43,066 bases of DNA from Candidatus Atribacteria bacterium (GTDB lineage: Bacteria; Atribacterota; Phoenicimicrobiia; Phoenicimicrobiales; Stramentimicrobiaceae): assembly GCA_018402425.1 (NCBI GenBank), contig JAGYIZ010000015.1, positions 1 through 43,066 of the forward strand. The letters are read 5' to 3'. A program made the translations under genes and the position numbers. The notes below the pieces were generated by a model, which saw nothing but the letters and a program-made list of their open reading frames with translations, did no database searches and had not been told where the DNA came from. Of the stretch, positions 27,462 through 37,433 are shown piece by piece; the stretch's first letter is position 1, and each line of letters opens with the position of its first letter.

Positions 27462-28603
27462 TCACCATTCAGTAATTGGTTCATCTTCATTTCTCAGATA
27501 GGATTTTTCCAGTTATAACCTTCTACTGCCATTTCTTTTGCTTTTTCTTCATCTATTTCAATACCTAAGCCTGGACCAATAGGTAATTTTACAAAACCAT
27601 CTACAAATTAAATACTTCTTTATTTTTATATAATCAATAATGTCATTTTTTTGTTGTAATGCATGCTTACGCTTTGTTCTTGAATAAATGCATTAGGAGT
27701 ACAAGCATCTAGTTGTATAGCAGCAGCTAAATTAATAGGACCTAAAGGAGCATGAGGAGCAACTGCAATATTATATGCTTCAGCCATCACTGCTATTTTT
27801 TTGGTTTCAGAAATACCACCCGCATGTGATAGATCCGGCTGGACAATATCTACAAGCCCTTCACTAAATATATGTTTATAGTCCCAACGTGAAAATAATC
27901 TCTCTCCGAGAGCTATAGGGATACTATATTTGCGTAAGTCTTTAAGGGCTTCATAATTTTCTGATAAGACCGGCTCTTCAATAAACATTAAATTAAATGA
28001 TTCAAGTTCCCTAGCCAAAACACAAGCCATTCCTTTATGTAAGCGCCCATGGAAATCAACGGCAATTTTAAATTTATCACCTACTGCCTCTTTTACAGCA
28101 GCAACCCTTTTAATTACTGAATCTATTTTTGCATGATTATCTATATAATGAATTTCAGCAGTAGCATTCATTTTTACTGCTTTAAATCCTTTTTCTTTTC
28201 TTTTTATAACATCTTTTGCCACATCATCCGGTCGGTCTCCGCCTATCCACGAATATACTTCTATCTTATTTCGAGTTTTCCCCCCTAATAATTCATAAAT
28301 AGGGGTATTATAAAATTTGCCTTTAATGTCCCAGAGTGCCTGATCTATCCCAGCAATGGCACTCATTAATATCGGACCACCTCTATAAAATCCTCCCCTG
28401 TACAACTTTTGCCAGTGGTCTTCTATATTTAAGGGGTTTTCTCCAATTAAATACTCACTCAACTCTTTAACTGCTTCTTTAACTGTGTTTGCTCTGCCTT
28501 CAACTATGGGCTCTCCCCATCCTGTTATTCCCGCATCAGTTGTAATTTTTAAAAAAAGCCAGCGCGGAGGAACTTTAAATAATTCAAAATTCTTTATTTT
28601 CAT
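27462..28603 (-). pseudogene. dgoD: D-galactonate dehydratase-type enolase-superfamily gene with 3' frameshift
   Basis: From ATG 28603 an open frame gives 325 residues with the galactonate dehydratase pattern: Asp183 and His185 in VDFHGRLHK, Glu209 in FIEEP, Glu234 in LGERL, and His284 in APHAPLGPI. These agree closely with E. coli DgoD Asp183, His185, Glu209, Glu235 and His285. The frame ends early at 27626; the expected tail (FVDGFVKLPIGPGLGIEID, NEDEPITEW) follows in other frames to TGA 27462. All catalytic residues are in the open part, but loss of the C-terminal capping segment probably inactivates it. It is the last gene after araFGH. Fuconate or arabinonate dehydratase are alternatives. 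Confidence 0.8.
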
Positions 28604-28842
28604 CTTTTGCCTTCCTCTTTTTAAAATAGTACTGTCACAATCTTTTTATTTGCTTTCCTATCTAATTATTGTCATATCAGTAATCTATCTTTAAAAATTG
28701 CCTTTTTCTTTTTTTATTTAACTAATCAATATAAGGTACAATCAAAGAGATTCTTTAAAGACTTATTCTTAATAATAAAACGATTAGGGAAAATGTATAG
28801 TTTTAAGCTAACATCGGTTCTTTTGCCTTTATTAATATTTTG

Positions 28843-29790
28843 TTAATGTTGTTTTAATTTATCAAGATAGATAGCACTTAATAAAACGACTCCCCGGGCT
28901 ACATATTGATAAAAAGTAGGCACATTTAATAAATTTAGAACATTTGAAACCATGCCCATAATAAGAACACCAACTATAACCCCGCTCATTGTTGCAATTC
29001 CACCTGTCAAAGAAACTCCACCTAATATACAGGCAGCTATTACTTCTAGTTCTAAACCCTGGGCTGCATTTGGTTGACCGCTGGTCATTCTAGAAGCAAG
29101 AATAACTCCGGCAAAACCAGCTATAAAACCCTGTAAAGTAAAAATAATAATTTTGCTCCGTTCTACATTTATCCCTGACAACTTAGCAGCTCTAATATTC
29201 CCACCTATGGCCAGAATGTTTTTTCCAAAAACAGTTTTATTTAATAAAATACCAAATATAATGAAAGATCCAATCAAAATCCATACAGGAGTGGGAATAT
29301 CCATAAGTCTACTATTGCCCAGCTTATAAAAATTTACTTCTCGACGACTGCTCTTCCTCCTGAAAAATGAAAGTCATTCCTCTAAAAATCATTTGAGAGA
29401 AAGGGTCGTAATCAAAGCGTTCAAACCCAGTTTGGCTACTGAAAAGCCATTAATTAAACCAACTATTCCTCCCCCAAGAAGACCCGCAGCTATGCTTAAC
29501 CATAAATTACCAGTATTATTAATTGTAACAGCTACTATAATCCCAGAAAAAGCAACCGTAGAACCGACAGATAAATCAAAATCACCACCTCCCAGTGCAA
29601 GCATCATTGTATTAGCAATTAACCCAATAGTCACTACAGAAAGAATCAAACCAACCATATTGCGCCAGGTAAAAAAATATGGAACAAAAATTGCAAATAA
29701 TATAAACATAACGCCAAAGATAATAACCATACTGTAATGATCATATAAATACCTTAAAGTCAACTTTGCTTGATAACTGTTATTATTCAT
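28843..29790 (-). pseudogene. araH: Broken sugar ABC transporter permease (AraH/RbsC type)
   Basis: Two open stretches of one permease: 29790-29389 (N-terminal half, with LALGGGDFDLSVGSTVAF) and 29304-28843 (C-terminal half, with NIRAAKLSGINVERSKI and GGVSLTGGIATMSGVIVG). Between them about 85 bp still encode IFRGMTF, FSGGRAV, NFYKLGN and RLMDIP, but with roughly four single-base deletions. Hydrophobic segments total about nine. It follows araG by 32 bp and would form the membrane channel of the AraFGH importer, which is therefore probably non-functional. Confidence 0.88.
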
Positions 29791-29822
29791 AGTATTAATA
29801 TATTAATCTCCTTACAAAAATT

Positions 29823-31316
29823 CTATCTGGAAACAGGTAATGCCATAGAAAGTATCTGTTCTTCTGTTGCTTCTTCTCTTTTAACACAACCAACTATTTT
29901 TCCACTTCTCATAATAATTATTCGATCAGCTACTCCCATTACTTCTGGCAATTCACTCGACACAAAAGCAATTGCCTTACCTTCATTAGCCAATTGATAT
30001 ATAATTTTATAAATTTCAAATTTAGCACCAACATCTATTCCTTTAGTCGGTTCATCCATTAAAAAAACATCAACTTTTTCACTCAACCATCTGGCAAGAA
30101 TAACTTTTTGTTGATTTCCGCCTGATAAATTTCTAATCAATTGTTCTCTTGAAGGAGTTCTTATTTTTAAATCATCAATAAATTTATCAGCTACCTTCTC
30201 TTCTTCCTTTTCATTAAGAAATAAATTTGCTATAAGCATATTTCTCCTGGAGCTTATATTTATATTTTCACTTACAGAACGGACACCAATAATCCCTTCA
30301 TCTATTCTTTCTTCCGGTAAAAGACAAATGCCATTTTCAATTACATTTTTTGGAGTACTATTATTTATTGTTTTATTATTTACTAATACTACTCCCTCTT
30401 CTGCTTTTACATCTCCATAAATCAACCTAAGCAATTCACTTCTCCCCGCTCCAACGAGGCCAAAAAAACCAACAATTTCTCCCGAATTAATCTCAAAACT
30501 AACTTTATCTGAAAGACCTGGGCCATAAATATCTTTAACTTTAAAAAGTGTTTCCCCTTTTTCGTGTGGCTCATAGCCATATTTGTCCTTTATTTTCCGA
30601 CCAACCATTTTCTTAACCAGTATTTCATTGTTTAAATTATTCATACATTCAAAAGTGTTAATGTGTTTACCATCACGTAAAATTGTACAACTATCACATA
30701 AATCAAAAATTTCTTCTAATCTATGAGATACATAGATAATTGCACATTGCTGTTCTTTTAAGTTTCTGATGATTGCAAACAATCGTTTTATTTCTCTTTC
30801 TGATAAAGAACTAGTTGGTTCATCAAAAGCAATAATGCGTGTATTATGTAATAAAGCTTTACCGATTTCTATCATTTGACGCTGAGCAATAGATAAATCT
30901 TTAACCTTAACATTGGGATTAAAATCTTCACCTAGTAATTTTATTTGTTCCTCTGCTTTAGTAATTAATTCCTTATAAACAATAAAACCATTTTTTTGCG
31001 GGTAATGGCCTATCATCAAGTTTTCTGCCACTGTCATCTCAGGAACTAAATTTGATTCCTGGTATATTATCGCAACACCAGCATTCAAAGCCTCACTGGG
31101 ATTATTAAATTTTTTCTCATTATTATCAATTACTATTTTACCTGTGTTTGGAGAATAAGCACCACTTAAGATATGCAGCAAAGTGGATTTTCCAGCCCCG
31201 TTTTCCCCAACCAAACCATGGATACTACCACTTTTAATACCAAAAGAAATAGAATCTAACGCTTTTACACCTGGAAATGTTTTAGTGATATTCTCAAATT
31301 TTAAATAATCATTCAT
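29823..31316 (-). CDS. araG: Sugar ABC transporter ATPase with two nucleotide-binding domains (AraG type)
   Basis: 497-residue tandem ATPase of the CUT2 family (AraG/RbsA/MglA). Domain 1 has Walker A GENGAGKST (37-45), signature LSIAQRQMIEI (141-151) and Walker B IIAFDEPTSS. Domain 2 has the usual degenerate P-loop GLVGAGRSE (286-294) and signature LSGGNQQK (397-404) with LMDEPTKGIDVG. The LSIAQRQM form is characteristic of AraG. It powers uptake of a pentose or galactose-like sugar delivered by the AraF homologue encoded upstream, through the broken permease downstream. The SD (AAAGG) before ATG 31316 is moderate. A hairpin separates it from araF. Confidence 0.92.
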   Translation of the reverse strand: MNDYLKFENITKTFPGVKALDSISFGIKSGSIHGLVGENGAGKSTLLHILSGAYSPNTGKIVIDNNEKKFNNPSEALNAGVAIIYQESNLVPEMTVAENLMIGHYPQKNGFIVYKELITKAEEQIKLLGEDFNPNVKVKDLSIAQRQMIEIGKALLHNTRIIAFDEPTSSLSEREIKRLFAIIRNLKEQQCAIIYVSHRLEEIFDLCDSCTILRDGKHINTFECMNNLNNEILVKKMVGRKIKDKYGYEPHEKGETLFKVKDIYGPGLSDKVSFEINSGEIVGFFGLVGAGRSELLRLIYGDVKAEEGVVLVNNKTINNSTPKNVIENGICLLPEERIDEGIIGVRSVSENINISSRRNMLIANLFLNEKEEEKVADKFIDDLKIRTPSREQLIRNLSGGNQQKVILARWLSEKVDVFLMDEPTKGIDVGAKFEIYKIIYQLANEGKAIAFVSSELPEVMGVADRIIIMRSGKIVGCVKREEATEEQILSMALPVSR

Positions 31317-31352
31317 TACAGTTAACCTTTATTTGAAATTAAAATACGATGT

Positions 31353-31382
31353 GAGAGGGTACCCAATTACAAGCACCCTCTC
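31353..31382 (-). terminator. Intercistronic hairpin between araF and araG
   Basis: GAGAGGGT (31353-31360) pairs exactly with ACCCTCTC (31375-31382). It lies 16 bp after the araF stop with no strong U-run, the usual place for a hairpin that protects binding-protein mRNA and lowers expression of the ATPase and permease genes. Confidence 0.55.
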
Positions 31383-31397
31383 TTCAGCACAAATTAT

Positions 31398-32369
31398 TTA
31401 CTTGACAATTTCCTGGTAATTATCCCTATTTATTACTGTCCCACTTGTCCAGGTAACCTTAGGTGGTTCTTCTCCTTCAGCAATCCATAGATACATTAGC
31501 CTTGCCGTATCGTAACCATGCTGTACAGCATCCAGTTTAACCGAAGCAAAAAATGCAGTTGGTTCTTCTTTTTCAAATTCATTGATAGCAAAATTGTCTC
31601 CATTAATACCTACCGCTATTGCTTCATCGGCACCAAAGCCCTGACCTTCTAAAGCTCTAACTGCACCTATTGTAGTACTATCCGATGGTCCAAAAGCAAT
31701 CCATTTTTCAATTTCAGAATTTTTATTTATGGCAACATTAGCAGCATTAAAACTACCTTCGGTATCATCTTTTCTCATTGAACAGTTATATATATTTTCT
31801 TCTGGGAAACCAGATTCTACTAATTCATCAGTGGCTCCGTCTGTCCTGTCTTTTAAAGTAGGCAATTGATCATAACTCATACACAAACATCCAACTTCAG
31901 ATAATTCCCAGCCCCGATTATCTAATTCTTTAATAAGAGTTTCACCTACTGATCTACCAATCTTATAAGCAGATATACCCATGTGAGGTACTTCTTCCAT
32001 TGGCTCACCATTTGCATCTACAAATTGATCATCTACACTCATAACCTTTAAATTATTTGCATTAGCTGCAGTTACTATAGCCGGCCCAAGTCTAACATCA
32101 GGAGTGCATATAACAAAACCCTGGGCTCCCTGGGTAGCAAGATTATCAATAGCTGATAGAACTTCTCCACCGTCAGTTGTAGCAATCTTTATGACTTCGA
32201 AGCCAAAGTCTTCTCCGGCTTCCTCAGCATATTTCCACTCATCCTGAAACCAGTCTTCTTCGGGCATTTTTACTAAAAAACCAATTTTAACCTGGTCAGC
32301 CGCCAAAGTATGAGGAGCTATTCCCATTATCATTAAAACCATTAATATTAACAATAATACTTTTTTCAT
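31398..32369 (-). CDS. araF: Sugar ABC transporter substrate-binding protein (AraF-like)
   Basis: 323-residue periplasmic binding protein closely patterned on E. coli AraF: IGFLVKMPEEDWF, FEVIKIA, GFVICTPD, VDDQFVDANGEPM, and GFPEENIY. The signal peptide is residues 1-23 (TLA cleavage). Sugar-contact positions Lys34 and Glu38 (AraF Lys10 and Glu14) and the VDDQF Asp are kept, but the AraF Met204-Asn205 pair is Pro228-Ser229 (FGPSDST), so specificity may not be L-arabinose. The RBS AAAGGAG precedes ATG 32369. It leads araFGH and dgoD, with a lactonase upstream. An arabinose, galactose or fucose role is plausible. Confidence 0.88.
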   Translation of the reverse strand: MKKVLLLILMVLMIMGIAPHTLAADQVKIGFLVKMPEEDWFQDEWKYAEEAGEDFGFEVIKIATTDGGEVLSAIDNLATQGAQGFVICTPDVRLGPAIVTAANANNLKVMSVDDQFVDANGEPMEEVPHMGISAYKIGRSVGETLIKELDNRGWELSEVGCLCMSYDQLPTLKDRTDGATDELVESGFPEENIYNCSMRKDDTEGSFNAANVAINKNSEIEKWIAFGPSDSTTIGAVRALEGQGFGADEAIAVGINGDNFAINEFEKEEPTAFFASVKLDAVQHGYDTARLMYLWIAEGEEPPKVTWTSGTVINRDNYQEIVK

Positions 32370-32450
32370 TTTTTACTCCTTTTAATTTTTATTAATTTTA
32401 AGATTTTAAGAACTAATAACATATATAAATATATCCTGAAACAAATACCA

Positions 32451-32467
32451 CCCCCCCCTTTTTTTTT
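32451..32467. other. Homopolymer tract C8T9 in the araF leader
   Basis: Eight C followed by nine T on the plus strand, that is A9G8 on the coding strand, lie about 82 bp upstream of the araF start. Such tracts are prone to slippage and could alter promoter spacing. No clear promoter elements were found around it, so a regulatory effect is only a possibility. Confidence 0.4.
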
Positions 32468-32619
32468 GAAATAAAGTGCCTTTCAGAAAACTCTAAACCT
32501 TCTCTTAAGCTGATTTTCTTCGTTCTGAAAAAATTCTTTTTTCCAATATTACCACTCTTCCCTCAATTTATCATATCTAACTATATCCTAACTATAGTCC
32601 TTGATTTGCCATTATCGTA

Positions 32620-33489
32620 TCAAATACACACTTTAGACATATACTCTGGCAATCCTACAAATCCCGATGATTTCAAATAAAACAAAGCACCTGCCTCATT
32701 TTCTTTGCTTTGACCTCCTTCTTCCCCCATTGCGCTAGTTATATATATATCTTGATAACCTTCCCCGGCAAAAGTTAAGGAAGTTATTTTTTTTGTGGGT
32801 AAACTAACGCTCAATACTTCCTTCCCTATAGGGCTATACCTTTTTAAACACCCACCATTCCATCGGGCACTCCAGACGTATCCATCAGAGTCAACAGTCA
32901 ATCCATCAGGATCTATCTCCTGTTCTTCAACTTTAATAAAAACTTTTTGGTTACTAAGGGAGCCATTCTCTTTATTGTAGTCAAAAATATAAATCTCACC
33001 TTTCTTAGAATCAGTAAAATACATTTTTTTCTTATCTGGGCTAAAGCCCATTCCATTTGAAAGCCCTATATTATCTAAAATCAGCTTAAGTTCTCCATCT
33101 GTATCTAGAAGGAATAAATAAGCAATCCCATTTTCATCTGGCATTGTTCCACAAAAAACTCGCCCATATGGGTCAGTAATGACATCGTTAAATCTTGTAT
33201 TTTTTAGGATAGGCGTATAATCAATTAGATTAATAAGCTTGTTGTCTTGCCATATTTTGATAGCTCCTTTTTCCATAAAAAGAAGAAAAGAGCCATTTTC
33301 TTGAATGGTAAAACCACCTACGACAGTATCTCCTTCAAATACCTTCTCAACTATACCTTTTTTCGGATTGTATTTGTAAATAATACCAACTGGTATATCC
33401 AACCAATAAAGGCTTTTATCCTTAGAATACCAAAGTGGATTTTCTCCTATAATACACTTAATATTCGTAATAATCGTAGGTTCTATCAT
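32620..33489 (-). CDS. SMP-30/gluconolactonase-family sugar lactonase
   Basis: 289-residue six-bladed beta-propeller lactonase that should open an aldonolactone to the free sugar acid. The metal ligands line up with human SMP-30: Glu16 (GENPLW), Asn101 (RFNDV), Asn145 (LSNGMGFS) and Asp195 (DPDGLTVD). Length is typical. The SD GGGAGGA lies twelve bases before ATG 33489. It lies between the aldolase/kinase genes and araFGH-dgoD, the expected place for the lactonase of an oxidative De Ley-Doudoroff-like route. The sugar (galactono-, arabino- or fucono-lactone) is not determined. Confidence 0.88.
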   Translation of the reverse strand: MIEPTIITNIKCIIGENPLWYSKDKSLYWLDIPVGIIYKYNPKKGIVEKVFEGDTVVGGFTIQENGSFLLFMEKGAIKIWQDNKLINLIDYTPILKNTRFNDVITDPYGRVFCGTMPDENGIAYLFLLDTDGELKLILDNIGLSNGMGFSPDKKKMYFTDSKKGEIYIFDYNKENGSLSNQKVFIKVEEQEIDPDGLTVDSDGYVWSARWNGGCLKRYSPIGKEVLSVSLPTKKITSLTFAGEGYQDIYITSAMGEEGGQSKENEAGALFYLKSSGFVGLPEYMSKVCI

Positions 33490-33549
33490 GTTAAATTATA
33501 TTCCTCCCATATTTAGTAATACATATTATTGTTTTTCTATTCATCAGTG

Positions 33550-33770
33550 AAAACTATTTATTGAAAAGAACGACTCCTTTATCGACCGGAACTGGTCCTC
33601 CCCAAAATACTCCATAAATTAATAATTCTTCGCCCTTTTTCAAAACTCCATTCCATGATTAATCGCTTCATGTGAACCAGCAAAGTAAATCAATAATCTA
33701 TTTAACATGCTTCTAGATTAAAAGGTTGAGTATCGTTGATTCTTTTATTCCCTTAAATTTTTCTTCACTA
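33550..33770 (-). pseudogene. Unidentified gene remnant
   Basis: Minus-strand pieces in changing frames read EKFKGIK, NRLLIYFAGSHEAINHG, then KKGEELLIYGVFWGGPVPVDKGVVLFNK to a TAG near 33558. This is clearly former coding sequence (the C-terminal ~65 codons) between the lactonase and aldolase genes, but I do not recognise the family. A glycosidase or sugar-acid enzyme is conceivable from context only. Confidence 0.45.
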
Positions 33771-33781
33771 ATTATAATTAG

Positions 33782-34549
33782 TTAGTAATGTTTTAATTCA
33801 TTCATAATGCTTTTGCTAGCTTCATAAAGAATGCCTACATCAACAGAAAAAGACATATATTGCACTCCCAAGGAAATCCATTTTTTTGCAGTCTGAACAT
33901 CATCCGCAAAAGTACCCACTGCAATCTTATGTTGCTTGCACTTTAAAACTACTTCTTTCATTTTCTCAACTACTAAGGAGTCATTAACTTTTCCTGGTAT
34001 CCCCAGGGATTGAGAAAGATCATATGGACCAATAAAAACAACATCTATTCCGGAAACGGATAATATTTCATCAAGATTATTGATACCTTTAACTCCTTCT
34101 ATATGGATAATAATCATGGTTTCCTTATTTGCAGATTTAAAATACTTAAATTTATCCATTGACGAGTAGTTTGCTGCTCTTACATATCTGCATACACCAC
34201 GGTCTCCCTGTGGAGAGTACTTAACTGAATTTACTGCCCGTAGGGCATCAGATTTGCAATTAATCTGAGGAATTTCTACACCTTGAGCTCCAATGTCTAA
34301 TGCTCTTAAAATAAGAGATTCATCATTGTTAGCTACTCGGATAATGGGATTAATATTGACAGATTCTGCAGCCCTTATCATATCCTGGGCACTTTGTATG
34401 GAGATAGGCCCATGTTCTTGATCTATTATTACAAAATCAAATCCGGCAAAACCCATTATTTCAACTACTGCCGGGTCGGTAAATTTCAGAAACGGTCCAA
34501 AAACGGTTTTTCCATTCATTAATGCTTCTTTAAGATAATTCTTTTTCAT
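33782..34549 (-). CDS. HpcH/HpaI-family class II aldolase (2-keto-3-deoxy sugar acid aldolase type)
   Basis: 255-residue TIM-barrel, metal-dependent pyruvate aldolase. It shows FVIIDQEHGP with catalytic His46, Arg71 (IIRVANN), metal ligands Glu151 (IHIEGVKG) and Asp177 (IGPYDLSQSLG), and YSPQGDRG. It belongs near 2-dehydro-3-deoxyglucarate (GarL) and 2-keto-3-deoxy-rhamnonate/fuconate (RhmA) aldolases, splitting a 2-keto-3-deoxy sugar acid to pyruvate and an aldehyde. It is 21 bp downstream of the kinase gene. Because the KDPG aldolase is broken, it may be the only working aldolase of this cluster. The RBS AGAGGAT precedes ATG 34549. Confidence 0.87.
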   Translation of the reverse strand: MKKNYLKEALMNGKTVFGPFLKFTDPAVVEIMGFAGFDFVIIDQEHGPISIQSAQDMIRAAESVNINPIIRVANNDESLILRALDIGAQGVEIPQINCKSDALRAVNSVKYSPQGDRGVCRYVRAANYSSMDKFKYFKSANKETMIIIHIEGVKGINNLDEILSVSGIDVVFIGPYDLSQSLGIPGKVNDSLVVEKMKEVVLKCKQHKIAVGTFADDVQTAKKWISLGVQYMSFSVDVGILYEASKSIMNELKHY

Positions 34550-34570
34550 AATTATTTATCCTCTTAATTT

Positions 34571-35599
34571 TTATCTTTGTACACGTCCGGAGCCTGAACC
34601 TGCTGCAAGTTTCTTGACTTCCTCAACTGAAATTAATGGTAAATCGCCTGAGATCGAATGTGCGAGACAGGATGCAGCTACTGCAAATTCCAATGCTTCT
34701 TTATCGTCCGGTAGCCGATTCAAGCCATAAATTAATCCTGCGGCAAAGGCATCTCCTCCACCTACTCTGTCAACAATATTGTGAATTTCATATTTTTTGG
34801 AAACATAAAAATCTTTTCGATTATTCAAAACAGCTGACCAGCCATTGTTATTTGCAGAATGACTTTCTCTTAAAGTAATGGCAACTTTCTGTAAATTAGG
34901 ATAGATTTCCAGGACTTTATTGGTTAACTCTTTATATTTATCTACTTGAAGTTTCCCCGATTCAACATCAATGTCAACCTTTATTCCCAAAGATTTTTGA
35001 CAGTCTTCTTCATTCCCGATGGCAATATCAGTATATTTGACAAGCTCACCCATTATTTCCGGAGCAGACTTTCCATATTTCCAGAGTTTTTTTCTATAAT
35101 TAAGGTCACAGGAAACTTTGACACCCTTCTCTTTTGCTGTTTTTACTGCCTTTAAAGAAAGCTCGGCTGCTGATAGGGAAATGGCAGGAGTAATACCGGA
35201 AATATGAAACCAGCTTGCACCTTCAAAAACCTCATTCCAATTAATGTCTTTGTTTGATGCCTCTGCAATTGCTGAATGAGATCTATCATAGACAACCACA
35301 GAAGGTCTTTGATTTGCCCCGTTTTCCAGGAAATAAACACCTAATCTCTCCCCTTTTCTTATCACAAGAGAAGTATCGATTCCCTGCTTGTTTAGCTCTC
35401 TTATACAGGCCTCACCAATGGGATTGTCAGGAATAACCGAAACATAAGATACAACAAGACCTAATCTGGCTAACCCGACTGCAACATTGGCTTCTCCGCC
35501 TCCGAAAGTGGCTTCCAGAATGGGACTCTGAAAAAACCTCTCTAGTTGAGGTGGTTTAAGTCTTAACATGATTTCACCAAAAGTTATGTACTTATCCAT
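34571..35599 (-). CDS. kdgK: PfkB-family sugar kinase, probable 2-keto-3-deoxygluconate kinase
   Basis: 342-residue ribokinase-fold enzyme, expected to phosphorylate KDG (or its galacto isomer) at C6. It shows [13 protein letters not shown] at the N-terminus, [16 protein letters not shown] (32-47), [10 protein letters not shown] (164-173), the anion hole and catalytic base [12 protein letters not shown] (Asp283), and a C-terminal [12 protein letters not shown]. The FGEIMLRL and NYR-KLW patterns match KDG kinases of Thermotoga and clostridia. It lies 19 bp after the eda remnant and 21 bp before the aldolase. The RBS AAAGGAG precedes ATG 35599. Confidence 0.88.
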   Translation of the reverse strand: MDKYITFGEIMLRLKPPQLERFFQSPILEATFGGGEANVAVGLARLGLVVSYVSVIPDNPIGEACIRELNKQGIDTSLVIRKGERLGVYFLENGANQRPSVVVYDRSHSAIAEASNKDINWNEVFEGASWFHISGITPAISLSAAELSLKAVKTAKEKGVKVSCDLNYRKKLWKYGKSAPEIMGELVKYTDIAIGNEEDCQKSLGIKVDIDVESGKLQVDKYKELTNKVLEIYPNLQKVAITLRESHSANNNGWSAVLNNRKDFYVSKKYEIHNIVDRVGGGDAFAAGLIYGLNRLPDDKEALEFAVAASCLAHSISGDLPLISVEEVKKLAAGSGSGRVQR

Positions 35600-35618
35600 T
35601 TTTATCTCCTTTTGCAGA

Positions 35619-36567
35619 TTATTTTTGCATCAGATGAATGGCAAATCCGGATACTTCTTTCTTCAGATATACTGATTTCAATTTTCCATCTGACTCTTTT
35701 GCTGTTTCGGATAGAATAGAAACACCTTTTCTTCCCAAATAAGCTATTGCTCTTTGGATATCATTGGTAGCTATAGCAATATGGCCATGTTCACCCAGAT
35801 ATTTTTTTTTCATTACTTCAACACCTGAGCCTGCAAAAACAGAGCTATTTCCTTCTTTTACAGTGAAATTGAAAATCTGCGACAGTAATTTGGCAGAGTC
35901 AAGGGCATTTTCTTTATTTTCTTCATTTATGCCAAGATGAGCAAACTGAAATCCTAATAAAGTAGAAACAGCTTCCCTGGAAATGGCTGTGATTTCCTTA
36001 AAATTCCCTGCAGAGATAAGTTCAGGTTTAACCATCCAGCTCCCACCGCAGGCATGTACCTGCTTATGGGCAAGATATGATAGAAAATTATTCAAATTTA
36101 TTCCTCCGGTAGGAATAAATTTGATTCCCGAATAAGGAGCAGACATTGCTTTTAGCGCTGCCAGGCCACCTGAAGCTTCGGCAGGAAAGAATTTAACTAT
36201 TTCAAGACCTCTTTCTAAGGCCATTTCAATCTGGGTTGGATTGTTAACTCCGGGTGTCACAACAATATTGTTCTCTAAACAATATTCGACAATTTTGCTA
36301 TTAAAACCCGGGGAAACAATAAACTTCACTTTCAGCTGCGACAGCCTTTTGCTTGTTCAATAGTCAAAACAGTACCAGCTCCAACTAAAAAGAATCTGGT
36401 AATTCGTCAGTCAGGCTTTGATAGAACCAGCAGCTGCTGTTCTGAATGTAATTTCAGCAATTGGAAGATCTCCTCAAGCGCTTTACCCAATAGTATAGCA
36501 TCTTTTGAATTCTCAATTTTCTACCGGGACAATCCCTATCTCACAATCTTTTCAGAATTTCATTCAT
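35619..36567 (-). pseudogene. eda: Broken KDPG aldolase fused to a VOC/glyoxalase-like domain
   Basis: KDPG/KHG aldolase with a C-terminal vicinal-oxygen-chelate-like domain, a fusion known from clostridial-type Eda proteins of about 320 residues. ATG 36567 (GAGAGG upstream) begins MNEILKRL and is frameshifted repeatedly through KIENSKDAI, GKALEE and FLVGAGTVLTIEQAKGCRS. An open stretch of 236 codons (36329-35619) then holds KFIVSPGFNSKIVEYC, the Schiff-base Lys in IVKFFPAEASGG, and PTGGI. From about residue 128 onward it contains FAHLGINEENK ... YLGEHGHIAIATNDIQRAIAYL. The N-terminal third with the catalytic Glu region is lost. It would have cleaved KDPG to pyruvate and glyceraldehyde-3-P. 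Confidence 0.85.
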
Positions 36568-36651
36568 TAAACATAACCTCTCTTTCCTTAAACCTTAGTA
36601 AATACAGGCATTTCTTTGTAATGCAACAATTTATATATTTTATTATTTGGC

Positions 36652-37417
36652 TTATACCCCAGGCAGAAGATATTTTCTGACAGGTAGCAATAAGTTAAAC
36701 TCCTGTAAATGGTCTTGATTTTCATATTTACTCTATAAGCAGGGCTGGAAACACTCACTGCGGCAACTACTCTTCTGATAATCTCTGATGAATTGCTGCA
36801 ATGCAGCGAACATCTTTTTCATTTTTCTTCTCTATCCATAGCAAAACCTTTTTGAACAACCTTAATGGATTCAGTCTCAAATACTCTCAGTCAGTGATTA
36901 TATTTTCATTAAATTTGAAAATTCTATTCTAGCCTAATATTTTATTTCTTTCAGTTGGTGGCAAGTAAGCCAACAGGACACCTAATGCCATTTACAATAG
37001 AGTGATGCTCTCCTGCCTACATAAGGATCATTCTAATGGTTTGCGATGACTCCTCTTTTGCCAGATAAAGAACATTGATATCTTTCTAAAATTGCTAAAT
37101 GGACGGTTTCATTACAATTTTTGTCAGTTCCCTTAGAAAAGGTCTGGCTTCTTTTACCAGATCATTGAATTAATTTTTGCCATTCCCAGTTCTATTAACT
37201 TTAAACCTAACTGGTATTTTTGAGTGGTTGGGTTTTGTTCTACATATCCCCCATATTTCAAAGTATCCAGTATTCGATGAACGGTACTGGGGTAAAAATC
37301 TAATTTTTCACTTATTTCACTCATACTCATGGGAGATCTATGTTCTAACAGAATTTCTAGAACAGAGAATGTTTTAGTTAATACTTTTATTGGATAGTTT
37401 GGAGTTGATTTGAGCAT
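36652..37417 (-). pseudogene. Broken IclR-family transcriptional regulator
   Basis: An open stretch of 87 codons from ATG 37417 gives the complete winged helix-turn-helix (IKVLTKTFSVLEILLEHRSPMSMSEISEKLDFYPSTVHRILDTL-type). The effector domain follows in broken frames: ARPFLRELTKIV, YLAKEESS, VFETESIKVVQKGFAMDREE, VVAAVSVSSPAYR, and the end KYLLPGV at TAA 36652. It is the first gene of the eda-kdgK-aldolase-lactonase-ara row and would be its KdgR-like regulator. The DNA-binding domain alone may still be made. Confidence 0.83.
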
Positions 37418-37433
37418 GTTTTTCTCTATTTCT

